Shown piece by piece: positions 43,001 to 52,668 of a DNA stretch of 64,000 nucleotides. The stretch is from contig SVHU01000001.1 of assembly GCA_015055625.1 (NCBI GenBank), forward strand, positions 148,121 through 212,120, in the 5' to 3' direction. The number at the start of each line of letters is the position of its first letter. Positions within the stretch are counted from its first letter, which is position 1. Made by a program: the position numbers and the translations under genes. The notes under the pieces were generated by a model. The model was not told where the DNA came from. It searched no databases and was given only the letters and a program-made list of their open reading frames with translations. This DNA is from Clostridiales bacterium (GTDB lineage: Bacteria > Bacillota > Clostridia > Christensenellales > Pumilibacteraceae).

Positions 43001-43245
43001 CGCTCGTACCTTAAAATTTTTGCAACATACTCGAGAGTAAGTGGTTCCATATATACTTTATCAGCAATAGTCGTATCCGTCATAATTGTTGCAGGATTAG
43101 AGTTTGCAAGAATAACTTCGTACCCTTCCTCCTTAAGAGCAAGGCATGCCTGTGTTCCTGCATAGTCAAATTCAGCAGCTTGTCCGATTACAATAGGACC
43201 AGAACCAATTATAAGTATTTTTTTAATGTCTTTTCTTTTAGCCAT
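40072..43245 (-). CDS. carB: Carbamoyl-phosphate synthase large subunit
   Basis: CarB makes carbamoyl phosphate from bicarbonate, two ATP and ammonia; the ammonia normally comes from the small subunit CarA. The 1057-residue protein is full-length with two homologous ATP-grasp halves ([20 protein letters not shown] at the start, [20 protein letters not shown] at about 550) and a C-terminal allosteric domain (about 935-1057) for UMP/ornithine/IMP. No carA is next to it or anywhere in the window. It lies between pyrC and pyrK with a GGAGG site. Confidence 0.98.
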   Translation of the reverse strand: [1057 protein letters not shown]

Positions 43246-43273
43246 AAATTAAGCCTCCGATGTATATTAAAGA

Positions 43274-44467
43274 TTATTTTTTGTAAGTTATTTTTCCGTT
43301 TACAACGGTAAGATAGTTGACCGCACTTAATTCATATCCCTCAAAAGGAGTAGCTTTTCCCATAGAAATAAATTTCTCGGGATTTACAACGTATTCTTCG
43401 TCAAGTTTCCAAATAGAATAACTATCGCCATCAGTTATGTTAAATCTCTTTTTAGGATTGTAAACCATCAAGTCAAGTAGTTTTTCAAGCGAAATAATGC
43501 CTGTTTTTACCATAAAGGTATACATAAGTGAAAAAGCAGTTTCTATTCCAACAATTCCAAACGCGCTCATCTTTAAGCCTTTGCTCTTTTCCTTCTCAGA
43601 ATGAGGCGCATGATCGGTTGCTATCATATCAATAGTTCCGTCCTTTATACCCTCTATAAGAGCATACTTATCTAATGCGCTACGCAGGGGCGGATTCATC
43701 TTAAAACGTCCTTCTTCTTGAAGATCTCTATCATCTAAAATCAAGTAATGCGGAGCCGTTTCGCAAGTTATATCTACTCCGTCTTTTTTTGCTTGGCGAA
43801 TAAGTTCTACGCTTTCTTTAGTAGAAATATGGCAAACGTGATACTTACATCCCGTTTCTTTTGCAAGCTTTACATCTCTTTCTATTTGCTTATATTCGCT
43901 AGCTGAACATATTCCTCTGTGTTGATGTGTACTTGCATAAACACCGTCGTGAATATAACCGCCGTTTAATAAATCGTTTACTTCGCAATGCGCTACTATC
44001 ATTTTACCTAAGCTCTTAGCTTTAAGCATTGCCTCACGCATAATATCGTCACTTTGCACACCCTTTCCATCATCAGAAAAAGCTATCGAATATTGAGAAA
44101 GCTCATCCATGTCCGAAAGTTCTTTACCACACTGAGCTTTCGTTATCGAAGCGTAAGGATATACTTCAATAACCGAATCTCTTTCAATAATATCAAGCTG
44201 TTTTTTGATGTTTTCAACAGAATCTGGAACAGGATTAAGGTTTGGCATAGTACAAACAGCGCTATATCCGCCCTTTGCTGCAGCTAAACTTCCCGTTTTT
44301 ATCGTTTCTTTATATGAAAATCCCGGCTCACGAAAATGCACGTGCACATCGCAAAAACCGGGAAAAATAAAATATTCACAAGTATTTAAATGAGAAAATT
44401 GTGCATCGGTCAACAAGGACTTTACGCTCTCGCTCTCTACCAAAACATTTGCCATAATTTTAGTCAT
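43274..44467 (-). CDS. pyrC: Dihydroorotase
   Basis: PyrC cyclises carbamoylaspartate to dihydroorotate. The 397-residue amidohydrolase has the metal pair CDVHVHFREPGFSYKET, further His ligands in VAHCEVND and HISTKES, and the catalytic Asp in IATDHAPHSEKEK. The N-terminus is shorter than usual before the HxH motif. It is the first gene of the pyrimidine operon, with a near-consensus promoter 82 bases upstream and AGGAG before the ATG. The leader of about 75 bases shows no obvious PyrR-type attenuator. Confidence 0.95.
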   Translation of the reverse strand: MTKIMANVLVESESVKSLLTDAQFSHLNTCEYFIFPGFCDVHVHFREPGFSYKETIKTGSLAAAKGGYSAVCTMPNLNPVPDSVENIKKQLDIIERDSVIEVYPYASITKAQCGKELSDMDELSQYSIAFSDDGKGVQSDDIMREAMLKAKSLGKMIVAHCEVNDLLNGGYIHDGVYASTHQHRGICSASEYKQIERDVKLAKETGCKYHVCHISTKESVELIRQAKKDGVDITCETAPHYLILDDRDLQEEGRFKMNPPLRSALDKYALIEGIKDGTIDMIATDHAPHSEKEKSKGLKMSAFGIVGIETAFSLMYTFMVKTGIISLEKLLDLMVYNPKKRFNITDGDSYSIWKLDEEYVVNPEKFISMGKATPFEGYELSAVNYLTVVNGKITYKK

Positions 44468-44548
44468 AAGTAAATCTCCTATTGCAAATTACAGTAAAAC
44501 CAATTCTTCTCTACATAGATTTCAAACATCTTAAAACCTATCTTATTA

Positions 44549-44577
44549 ATTATAACATCTTGTAAAAATTTTGTCAA
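44549..44577 (-). promoter_or_regulatory. Sigma-A promoter of the pyrimidine operon
   Basis: TTGACA (44577-44572), 17-base spacer, TATAAT (44554-44549); perfect consensus hexamers. Confidence 0.9.
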
Positions 44578-44642
44578 TTATTTTTATATTCGCAAAGTAA
44601 TTTAATTTAGTATAATTGTATTATCTAAATAAAGTACAAATA

Positions 44643-44693
44643 AAAAGGAAACGCTAAATTTTGAAGCTTTTCATTTATTAACGTTTCCCTTTG
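44643..44693 (-). terminator. Terminator after fhs (end of purine operon)
   Basis: A stem AAAGGGAAACG / CGTTTCCTTT with a single bulge and a 28-base loop that can form an inner AAGCTT-centred pairing, followed on minus by TTTTTATTTG. It lies about 12 bases past the fhs stop. Confidence 0.7.
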
Positions 44694-44704
44694 TATTTAT
44701 ATTC

Positions 44705-46375
44705 TTAGAATAATCCTGTTATTTTTCCGTTTTCATCTACATCAATAAGTTCGGCAGAAGGCTTTTTAGGAAGTCCGGGCATTGTCATTATATCTCCGGT
44801 AAGAGCAACGATAAATCCTGCGCCTGCAGAAACTTTGATATTTCTTACCGTTACGTCAAAACCAACGGGCGCGCCCACTTTTGTTGCATCGTCAGAAAAA
44901 CTATATTGAGTTTTTGCTATGCAAATGGGAAGATTGCCATAACCTAAAGCGGTTAGTTTTTTAATTTCGTTCTTTACCTGAGGAGTAAATACTACACCAT
45001 TTCCACCATAAACACGCTTAACAATAGTTTCAATTTTTTCTTCAATTGAAATATCAAGCGGATAAGAAAATTCAAAATCATTTTTTTCTTCGCAAAGTTT
45101 AATAACTTCTTCAGCAAGAGCCATTCCGCCTTTTCCACCGTCAGCCCAAACTGTTGAAAGAACAACGTTGACACCAAGCTCTTTGCATTTTTCGATAACA
45201 AGATTAATTTCCGCATCAGTATCGGTGGGAAATCTGTTTACTGCAACCACGCAAGGAAGCTTATACACGTTCTTAATATTGGAAACGTGACGCAAGAGGT
45301 TGGGAAGACCGGCTTCTAAAGCAACAAGATTTTCAGGTCCAAGATCCGTCTTAGGAACTCCGCCATGCATCTTTAACGCGCGAATTGTTGCAACCATAAC
45401 AACCGCATCGGGCTTAAGACCAGCGCATCTGCATTTAATATCCAAGAACTTTTCAGCTCCAAGATCAGCTCCAAATCCAGCTTCGGTCACAGCGTAATCA
45501 CTAAGCTTAAGCGCCATTTTAGTTGCAATTACAGAATTACATCCGTGCGCAATGTTTGCAAAAGGTCCACCGTGAACAAACGCAGGCGTTCCCTCTAAAG
45601 ACTGAACGAGATTTGGCTTGATTGCATCCTTAAGTAAAGCCGCAAGAGCACCAACTGCATTAAGATCTTTTGCAGTAACTGGCTTATCGTCATAAGTATA
45701 AGCAACTACGATTTTAGCAAGACGCTCTTTAAGATCGGTAATAGATTGAGCAAGGCAGAAAACAGCCATAATCTCAGAAGCCACGGTAATATCAAATCCA
45801 TCTTCACGAGGTACTCCGTTAACTTTTGCACCAAGTCCGTCAACAACGCTACGAAGCTGTCTATCATTCATATCTAAACATCTCTTCCAAGCAACCGATT
45901 TAGGGTTTATGTTAAGAAGATTGCCCTGATAAATATGGTTGTCAAGCATAGCCGCAAGAAGGTTGTTAGCAGCGCCTATTGCGTGAATATCTCCCGTAAA
46001 ATGAAGATTAATATCTTCCATTGGAACAACCTGAGCATATCCACCGCCAGCAGCTCCGCCCTTTACTCCAAAAACAGGTCCTAAAGAAGGCTCGCGAAGC
46101 GCAACTGAAGCGTTTTTGCCAAGTCTTCTAAGTCCATCTGCAAGACCAATAGTTGTTGTTGTCTTACCCTCACCGGCAGGAGTTGGGGTAATAGCCGTAA
46201 CAAGAATAAGCTTACCGTTTTCTCTTTTGTTTTCAGAAAGAAGGTTAAAATCGATTTTAGCCTTATATTTTCCATATTGTTCTAAATACTTTTCATCAAC
46301 TCCTGCAGTTTTCGCAATTTCCGTAATAGGTTGCATTTTTGCAGATTGAGCAATTTCTATATCGGATAAAACCAT
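44705..46375 (-). CDS. fhs: Formate--tetrahydrofolate ligase
   Basis: Fhs makes 10-formyl-tetrahydrofolate from formate, ATP and THF; 10-formyl-THF is the one-carbon donor for PurN and the AICAR transformylase. The 556-residue protein is full-length, with the nucleotide loop [20 protein letters not shown] near residue 65 and [14 protein letters not shown]. It is the last gene of the purine operon (12 bases after purL) and shares its ZTP riboswitch, which senses low 10-formyl-THF. Confidence 0.98.
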   Translation of the reverse strand: MVLSDIEIAQSAKMQPITEIAKTAGVDEKYLEQYGKYKAKIDFNLLSENKRENGKLILVTAITPTPAGEGKTTTTIGLADGLRRLGKNASVALREPSLGPVFGVKGGAAGGGYAQVVPMEDINLHFTGDIHAIGAANNLLAAMLDNHIYQGNLLNINPKSVAWKRCLDMNDRQLRSVVDGLGAKVNGVPREDGFDITVASEIMAVFCLAQSITDLKERLAKIVVAYTYDDKPVTAKDLNAVGALAALLKDAIKPNLVQSLEGTPAFVHGGPFANIAHGCNSVIATKMALKLSDYAVTEAGFGADLGAEKFLDIKCRCAGLKPDAVVMVATIRALKMHGGVPKTDLGPENLVALEAGLPNLLRHVSNIKNVYKLPCVVAVNRFPTDTDAEINLVIEKCKELGVNVVLSTVWADGGKGGMALAEEVIKLCEEKNDFEFSYPLDISIEEKIETIVKRVYGGNGVVFTPQVKNEIKKLTALGYGNLPICIAKTQYSFSDDATKVGAPVGFDVTVRNIKVSAGAGFIVALTGDIMTMPGLPKKPSAELIDVDENGKITGLF

Positions 46376-46387
46376 TTCTATCTCCTT

Positions 46388-49300
46388 TTAACCCTTAAAA
46401 TATTTTACAGCAGACTCGAACATCTTCATATCAAACTCGCCAAGAACGTTCTTGTAAAGTCCGTTTCCTATTCTTTCGCTGTGTCCCATCTTTCCAAATA
46501 CTCTTCCATCAGGAGAAGTAATTCCCTCAATGGCAAATGCGGAATTATTGGGATTATAACGAATATCATCAGTAGGATTGCCGTTAAGATCTACATACTG
46601 CGTTGCGATCTGTCCATTCTTTGCAAGATCTCTGATTATTTCTTCGCTAGCAAGGAATCTTCCTTCTCCATGAGAAATTGGAACTGTATAAACGTCGCCT
46701 ACTTTCGTACCTGCAAGCCAAGGCGATTTATTAGATGCAATACGCACGCGAACAAGCTTAGACTGGTGACGCGCAATCGTATTAAAAGTAAGAGTGGGGG
46801 TATTTGCATCAGCATCAATAATCTTTCCGTAAGGAACAAGTCCAAGTTTTACAAGAGCTTGGAATCCGTTACAAATTCCGCACATAAGACCGTCGCGATT
46901 ATTAAGAAGATTATGTACGCCTTCTTTAATATTTTCATTTCTAAAGAATGCCATAATAAACTTTCCGCTACCATCAGGCTCGTCACCGCCAGAAAATCCG
47001 CCGGGAACAAAAATCATTTGAGAATCTTTAAGCTTCTTAGCAAACGAATCAACACTTGCGGAAATTCCGTCAGAAGTGAGATTGTTAATAACGAAAATTT
47101 CAGTATCCGCGCCGGCGTCCGCCATTACTTTTGCTGAATCAAATTCGCAGTTTGTACCTGGGAATACGGGGATAAGAACTTTGGGCTTTGCAACTTTAAT
47201 TGCAGGCGCTACTCTGTTATCCGCGCTAAATGAGAATGCTTCGATTTGCTTATTCTCTTTCTTTTCCATACAGGGATATACGCCCTCAAGCTTACCTTCA
47301 TAAAGTTTTGCAAGTTCACACAAACAAAGCTTCTCACCCTTATAAGAAATCTCGTTTTTATCAGTTACAACACCAATAAGTTCACCGATATTTTCATCGG
47401 TTTCGACAAGAAAACTGCCATACGTATAGCCGAAAATCGTACCAAGCGATACATTTTCGTCATAATCAAAACCGAATCCGTTACCGATAGACATCTTGTA
47501 AACTGCTTCTGCAATTCCGCCAAAAGTAGGTGTATAACAAGAATAAACTTTACCCTCTCTCATAAGAGATGTAACTTTTTCAAACAATTCTTTTACAGAA
47601 GTTGCTGTGGGAAGTCCGTTCTCATCATATTCGGGTTTAAGCAATACTACTTTGCTTCCAGCTTTTTTGAAGTCATTTGTAATTACATTGTCAACCTTAT
47701 CAGTTGTTACAGCAAAGGAAACAAGGGTGGGAGGAACGTCTAAATCCTCAAACGATCCACTCATAGAATCTTTTCCGCCAATAGACGCAATACCCAAATC
47801 AAGCTGAGCTTTGAATGCTCCTAAAAGAGCCGCAAGAGGCTTACCCCAACGCTTAGCATCCTTATTAGGCTTTTCGAAATACTCTTGGAAAGTAAGGTAT
47901 ACGTCTTCAAATGACGCGCCCGTTGCAATAAGCTTAGCTACGCTTTCGATTACTGCAAGATATGCTCCGTGATATGGACTCTTTTCAGAGATATAAGGAT
48001 TATATCCCCAAGCCATAAACGAACAATCGTCGGTATGCTTTTTCTCTACGGAAATTTTCTGAACCATTGCCTGAATGGGTGTAAGCTGGTTCTTTCCACC
48101 AAATGGCATAAGCACAGTGCCTGCGCCAATTGTAGAGTCGAATCTTTCAGAAAGTCCGCGCTTAGAACATACGTTTAAATCAGAAACAAGCGCTTTGTAA
48201 CCTTGTGTAAAATCCGTAACTTCTGCTTTTTTATAACATTCTGTCTTAGCAGGGGCAATATCAATATGCTTTTCAGCACCGTTAGAATTAAGGAATTCTC
48301 TGGAAATATCAACGATAGTGTTACCATTCCATCTCATTCTAAGTCTAGGCTCTTCGGTTACTTTAGCAACAACCGTTGCTTCCAAATTCTCGGAAAGAGC
48401 AAGCTCTATGAATTTTTCAACATTTTCTTTCTCAACAACAACTGCCATTCTTTCCTGAGATTCGGAAATAGCAAGTTCAGTTCCGTCAAGTCCGTCATAC
48501 TTTTTAGGAACAGCGTTAAGATCGATATCAAGTCCGTCGGCAAGTTCTCCAACAGCAACCGATACTCCGCCTGCACCAAAGTCGTTACAACGCTTAATCA
48601 TTCTGCAAGCCGTTTTATTTCTAAACAATCTCTGAAGCTTTCTCTCTTCGGGAGCGTTACCTTTTTGAACTTCTGCTCCACAAGTTTCAAGCGATTGTAA
48701 AGTATGCTTTTTAGAAGATCCGGTAGCTCCACCGCATCCATCACGTCCAGTTCTTCCGCCAAGAAGGATAACGATATCACCATCCGACGGTCTTTCTCTT
48801 CTTACGTTTTCTTCAGGCGCTGCAGCAATAACTGCACCGATTTCCATACGCTTTGCTTCGTATCCCTTGTGGTATACTTCATCAACCATACCGGTAGCAA
48901 GACCAATCTGATTACCGTACGAAGAATATCCTGCTGCTGCAGTTTGAACAATTTTACGCTGAGGAAGCTTTCCTTTAATTGTTTCGGAAACAGGCTTTGT
49001 AGGATCTCCAGCTCCTGTTACACGCATTGCAGCGTATACGTAAGAACGTCCTGAAAGCGGATCTCTGATAGCTCCACCAATACAGGTTGCAGCACCACCA
49101 AAGGGTTCAATTTCCGTGGGGTGATTGTGAGTTTCATTTTTGAACAAAAGCAACCAAGGCTCTGTTTTTCCGTCAACATCTACGTTGATTTTAACCGTAC
49201 AAGCGTTGATTTCTTCGGACTCGTCAAGCTTGGGAAGCATTCCCTTTGTCTTAAGATAACGAGTTGCCAACGTTGCAATATCCATAAGATTAATAGGCTT

Positions 49301-50074
49301 AGTTCTACCAAGCTCCTTTCTTACGGCAACGTACTGATCGTAAGCTTTTTGTAAAAGCTCGTCTTCAAACTTTACGTTATCAATAGTGGTAAGGAAAGTT
49401 GTATGACGGCAGTGATCCGACCAATACGTATCAATCATTCTGATTTCAGTAATAGTTGGATCTCTATGCTCGCTTATAAAATAATCTCTACAAAAACGAA
49501 TATCGTCAATATCCATTGCAAGACCATACTTCTTAACAAAATCGGCAAGACCGCTCTCGTCAAGCTTAGTAAATCCATCTAAAGTTGCAACGGCAGTAGG
49601 AATTTCATAATTTACTGCAAGAGTTTTGGGCATATCCAAAGATGCTTCTCTTGCTTCTACGGGGTTGATAACGTACTTCTTAATCTCTTCTATTTCCTTT
49701 TCAGAAAGATTTCCGCCTAAGATATAAACCTTTGCGGTACGAATAAGAGGTCTTTCTCCACACGAAATAATCTGAATACACTGAGCAGCAGAGTCAGCTC
49801 TTTGGTCAAACTGTCCGGGCAAATATTCTACTGCAAATACAAATCCGCCCTTAGCATCATAATCGGGAGTTGCAATGTCAAGCTGAGGCTCCGAAAATAC
49901 GGTTTTAACAGCATCGTTAAAAAGCTCTTCGGAAATATTTTCAGCGTCGTATCTATTAAGCAAACGTACGGATTCGAGCGAAGAAATTCCTACGAGATTT
50001 TTAAGTTCGGAATATAAAGCCTTCGCCTCGTTTGCAAGTTCTTCTTTTTTTTCTACGTAAATTCTATAAACCAT
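46388..50074 (-). CDS. purL: Phosphoribosylformylglycinamidine synthase, single-chain PurL with glutaminase domain
   Basis: The enzyme converts FGAR and glutamine to FGAM. At 1228 residues it unites synthetase and glutaminase, unlike the three-part PurS/Q/L of Bacillus. The N-terminal region starts MVYRIYVEKKEELANEAKAL. Catalytic motifs include SDHCRHTTF, KNETHNHPTEIEPFGGA and GAGGVSVAVGELADG. The C-terminal glutaminase (about 960-1228) has GTNCEFDSAK, the nucleophile in MCGICNGFQALVKLG, and the His/Glu pair in GHSERIG. It lies between purD and fhs. The glutaminase triad looks intact, in contrast to PurF in this operon. Confidence 0.97.
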   Translation of the reverse strand: MVYRIYVEKKEELANEAKALYSELKNLVGISSLESVRLLNRYDAENISEELFNDAVKTVFSEPQLDIATPDYDAKGGFVFAVEYLPGQFDQRADSAAQCIQIISCGERPLIRTAKVYILGGNLSEKEIEEIKKYVINPVEAREASLDMPKTLAVNYEIPTAVATLDGFTKLDESGLADFVKKYGLAMDIDDIRFCRDYFISEHRDPTITEIRMIDTYWSDHCRHTTFLTTIDNVKFEDELLQKAYDQYVAVRKELGRTKPINLMDIATLATRYLKTKGMLPKLDESEEINACTVKINVDVDGKTEPWLLLFKNETHNHPTEIEPFGGAATCIGGAIRDPLSGRSYVYAAMRVTGAGDPTKPVSETIKGKLPQRKIVQTAAAGYSSYGNQIGLATGMVDEVYHKGYEAKRMEIGAVIAAAPEENVRRERPSDGDIVILLGGRTGRDGCGGATGSSKKHTLQSLETCGAEVQKGNAPEERKLQRLFRNKTACRMIKRCNDFGAGGVSVAVGELADGLDIDLNAVPKKYDGLDGTELAISESQERMAVVVEKENVEKFIELALSENLEATVVAKVTEEPRLRMRWNGNTIVDISREFLNSNGAEKHIDIAPAKTECYKKAEVTDFTQGYKALVSDLNVCSKRGLSERFDSTIGAGTVLMPFGGKNQLTPIQAMVQKISVEKKHTDDCSFMAWGYNPYISEKSPYHGAYLAVIESVAKLIATGASFEDVYLTFQEYFEKPNKDAKRWGKPLAALLGAFKAQLDLGIASIGGKDSMSGSFEDLDVPPTLVSFAVTTDKVDNVITNDFKKAGSKVVLLKPEYDENGLPTATSVKELFEKVTSLMREGKVYSCYTPTFGGIAEAVYKMSIGNGFGFDYDENVSLGTIFGYTYGSFLVETDENIGELIGVVTDKNEISYKGEKLCLCELAKLYEGKLEGVYPCMEKKENKQIEAFSFSADNRVAPAIKVAKPKVLIPVFPGTNCEFDSAKVMADAGADTEIFVINNLTSDGISASVDSFAKKLKDSQMIFVPGGFSGGDEPDGSGKFIMAFFRNENIKEGVHNLLNNRDGLMCGICNGFQALVKLGLVPYGKIIDADANTPTLTFNTIARHQSKLVRVRIASNKSPWLAGTKVGDVYTVPISHGEGRFLASEEIIRDLAKNGQIATQYVDLNGNPTDDIRYNPNNSAFAIEGITSPDGRVFGKMGHSERIGNGLYKNVLGEFDMKMFESAVKYFKG

Positions 50075-50076
50075 TA

Positions 50077-51351
50077 TTATTTATCCTCCACAAGTGCTTT
50101 AAGCGCTCTCGCTCCGATATCGTTGCGGTAGTACGCTCCTTCGAAAGTTATTTGTTTAGTAAGCGCATAGGATGCGTCTATTGCATTTTTAAGTCCGTCA
50201 GCTATTGCAGTAACACCTAAAACTCTACCTCCGCTAGTTACGGTCTTTCCGTCTTTAATTTCGGCGCCTGCAACGTATACGTGATCTTTTACAGAGTCGG
50301 GAATGAAAATTTCAAAACCCTTTGCGTATTTTTGAGGATAACCGCCTGACGCCATAATTACACAACAAGCTGATTTATCGGAGAACTTAACTTCTACCTC
50401 GCTAAGTCTTTCTTCTGTTACCGCCTGCATTACCGTAAGTAAATCGCTTTCTAAAAGAGGTAAAACAACCTGAGTTTCGGGATCTCCAAATCTGCAATTA
50501 TACTCTATAACCTTAGGACCTTTTGGCGTAAGCATAAGACCAAAGTACAAGCACCCCTTAAACGTTCTACCCTCGGCGTTCATAGCGTTCATAGTAGGCA
50601 TGAAAATTTCTTTCATACAAACGTCCGCGATATCCTTAGTATAATATGGGTTAGGAGCAATAGTTCCCATACCACCAGTATTAAGTCCTGTATCATTATC
50701 GCCTACTCTCTTGTGATCCATAGAAGAAATCATAGGAATAAGTGTTTTTCCATCGGTAAACGCAAGCACGGAAACTTCAGGGCCGGTCAAAAATTCCTCG
50801 ATAACAACGTTATCTCCGCTTGCTCCAAAAACCTTATCTTCCATCATAGAACGTATAGCATCAATAGCTTCTTGTTTTGTTTGTGCGATAATTACACCTT
50901 TTCCAAGCGCAAGTCCATCTGCTTTTACAACAATAGGCAAAGAAACAGAATCAAGATACTTAATTGCCTTTTCGCAATCGTCAAAAATCTCATATTGAGC
51001 GGTGGGTATATTATACTTTTTCATTAAATTCTTAGAAAAAGCCTTACTTCCTTCGATTATTGCTGCATTTTTATTGGGTCCAAAACAAGGAATACCCTTT
51101 GCGTTAAGCGCGTCAACAGCGCCAAGAACCAACGGATCGTCAGGAGCAACAATTGCATAATCGATCTTTTTCTCAACCGCAAAATCAACGATTTTATCAA
51201 TTTCCTTAGCTCCAATGCTTACGCAAATAGCATCTTGAGCTATTCCTCCATTACCCGGAAGCGCATAAACAACCTCTACGTCTTTATTCTTTTTTATTGC
51301 TTTGATGATAGCGTGTTCTCTTCCGCCACCACCTACTACCATTATTTTCAT
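50077..51351 (-). CDS. purD: Phosphoribosylamine--glycine ligase
   Basis: PurD makes GAR from phosphoribosylamine, glycine and ATP. The 424-residue ATP-grasp enzyme has VVGGGGREHAI at the N-terminus, VVKADGLALGKGV, GPEVSVLAFTDG and EYNCRFGDPETQ. Length is normal. A gap of 109 bases separates it from the AICAR transformylase gene; that gap has only a weak 7-bp inverted repeat and no convincing promoter. Confidence 0.97.
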   Translation of the reverse strand: MKIMVVGGGGREHAIIKAIKKNKDVEVVYALPGNGGIAQDAICVSIGAKEIDKIVDFAVEKKIDYAIVAPDDPLVLGAVDALNAKGIPCFGPNKNAAIIEGSKAFSKNLMKKYNIPTAQYEIFDDCEKAIKYLDSVSLPIVVKADGLALGKGVIIAQTKQEAIDAIRSMMEDKVFGASGDNVVIEEFLTGPEVSVLAFTDGKTLIPMISSMDHKRVGDNDTGLNTGGMGTIAPNPYYTKDIADVCMKEIFMPTMNAMNAEGRTFKGCLYFGLMLTPKGPKVIEYNCRFGDPETQVVLPLLESDLLTVMQAVTEERLSEVEVKFSDKSACCVIMASGGYPQKYAKGFEIFIPDSVKDHVYVAGAEIKDGKTVTSGGRVLGVTAIADGLKNAIDASYALTKQITFEGAYYRNDIGARALKALVEDK

Positions 51352-51460
51352 TAAAAAGCTCCTTTTAATATCTTTTAGGGGTTTTGTTTCAATAACGCAA
51401 GAGTGTCCGTTAAGGATTTTTTACAAAACCGCAAAACAGACATTCTTTATTTTTTATATT

Positions 51461-52648
51461 TTAGTGATGGAACAATCTCATTCCCGTAAACGCCATAACC
51501 ATACCGTATTTATCAGCGGCATCAATTACAAATCCGTCACGAATAGATCCACCGGGTTGAGCAACGTAAGAAACACCGCTCTTAGCTGCTCTATCAATAT
51601 TGTCAGAGAATGGGAAGAACGCGTCGCTTCCAAGGGTTACACCTTTGATTGTTGCAAGATATGCGTCTTTTTCTTCTCTTGTAAAAGGTTCGGGACGAAC
51701 AGCAAAATACTGCTTCCATACGTCGTCGCCAAGAACTTCCATACTATCGGTATCAGAAAGATATAAGTCAATAATATTATTCATATCAGGTCTGCCTACG
51801 CCTTCAGCAAACTGCAAAGAAAGCACTTTTTCGTGCTGACGTAGATGCCACAAATCTGCTTTTTGACCTGCAAGACGGGTACAGTGAATACGAGATTGCT
51901 GACCTGCTCCTACACCGATAGCCTGTCCGTCATATGCAAAGCATACAGAGTTGGACTGCGTATACTTAAGAGTAATAAGCGAAATTATCATATCAATCGC
52001 CTTATCGTCGGGCAATTCCTTATTTTTTGTTACAATGTTAGTAAGAAGTTCTCTGTCAATCTTAAAATTATTTCTGCCCTGCTCGAAAGTAATTCCGTAA
52101 ACCTGCTTACGCTCGGTTTCTTCGGGAACGTACGTAGGATCAATTTTTACGATATTATAAGATCCCTTTCTCTTTGTCTTAAGAAGTTCTAAAGCTTCTT
52201 CGTCATAATCAGGGGCAATAACACCGTCGCTTACTTCTCTAGCAATAATCTTAGCGGTAGTAACGTCGCACTTATCGGAAAGCGCAATCCAGTCACCAAA
52301 AGAGGACATTCTATCAGTTCCTCTAGCTCTTGCATAAGCGCAAGCAAGGGGAGAATCGTCTAATCCTTCGATGTCATCTACAAAGCACGCTTTTTTAAGA
52401 ATGGGAGAAAGTTTTTTACCTACCGCAGCAGAAGTGGGGGATACGTGCTTAAAGCTTGTAGCGCATGCCATTCCCGTTGCTTCCTTAAGTTCTTTAACAA
52501 GTTGCCAAGAATTGAAAGCATCAAGGAAATTTATATAACCGGGACGACCGTTAATAACTTCTATGGGAAGATCAGCGCCGTTTGCCATAAAAATTCTAGA
52601 CGGTTTTTGATTGGGATTACAACCGTATTTAAGTTCTAATTCGTTCAT
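51461..52648 (-). CDS. purH: Stand-alone AICAR formyltransferase (PurH transformylase part)
   Basis: The enzyme formylates AICAR (ZMP) with 10-formyl-THF to FAICAR. This 395-residue protein starts LKYGCNPNQKPSRIFM and contains ATSFKHVSPTSAAVG (substrate-binding Lys-His), DGVIAPDYDEEALE, and GQQSRIHCTRLAG. The N-terminal MGS-like IMP cyclohydrolase domain of normal bifunctional PurH is absent; the next gene encodes a PurO-type cyclohydrolase that would complete the step. This is the short clostridial form. The ATG has AAGGAG. Confidence 0.93.
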   Translation of the reverse strand: MNELELKYGCNPNQKPSRIFMANGADLPIEVINGRPGYINFLDAFNSWQLVKELKEATGMACATSFKHVSPTSAAVGKKLSPILKKACFVDDIEGLDDSPLACAYARARGTDRMSSFGDWIALSDKCDVTTAKIIAREVSDGVIAPDYDEEALELLKTKRKGSYNIVKIDPTYVPEETERKQVYGITFEQGRNNFKIDRELLTNIVTKNKELPDDKAIDMIISLITLKYTQSNSVCFAYDGQAIGVGAGQQSRIHCTRLAGQKADLWHLRQHEKVLSLQFAEGVGRPDMNNIIDLYLSDTDSMEVLGDDVWKQYFAVRPEPFTREEKDAYLATIKGVTLGSDAFFPFSDNIDRAAKSGVSYVAQPGGSIRDGFVIDAADKYGMVMAFTGMRLFHH

Positions 52649-52668
52649 TATCTTTCTCCTTTATTGAG

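Noticed and set aside
51352..51460. A possible regulatory element in the 109-base gap between purD and the AICAR transformylase.
   Set aside because: Only a 7-bp imperfect inverted repeat with a long loop, and no spaced promoter hexamers.
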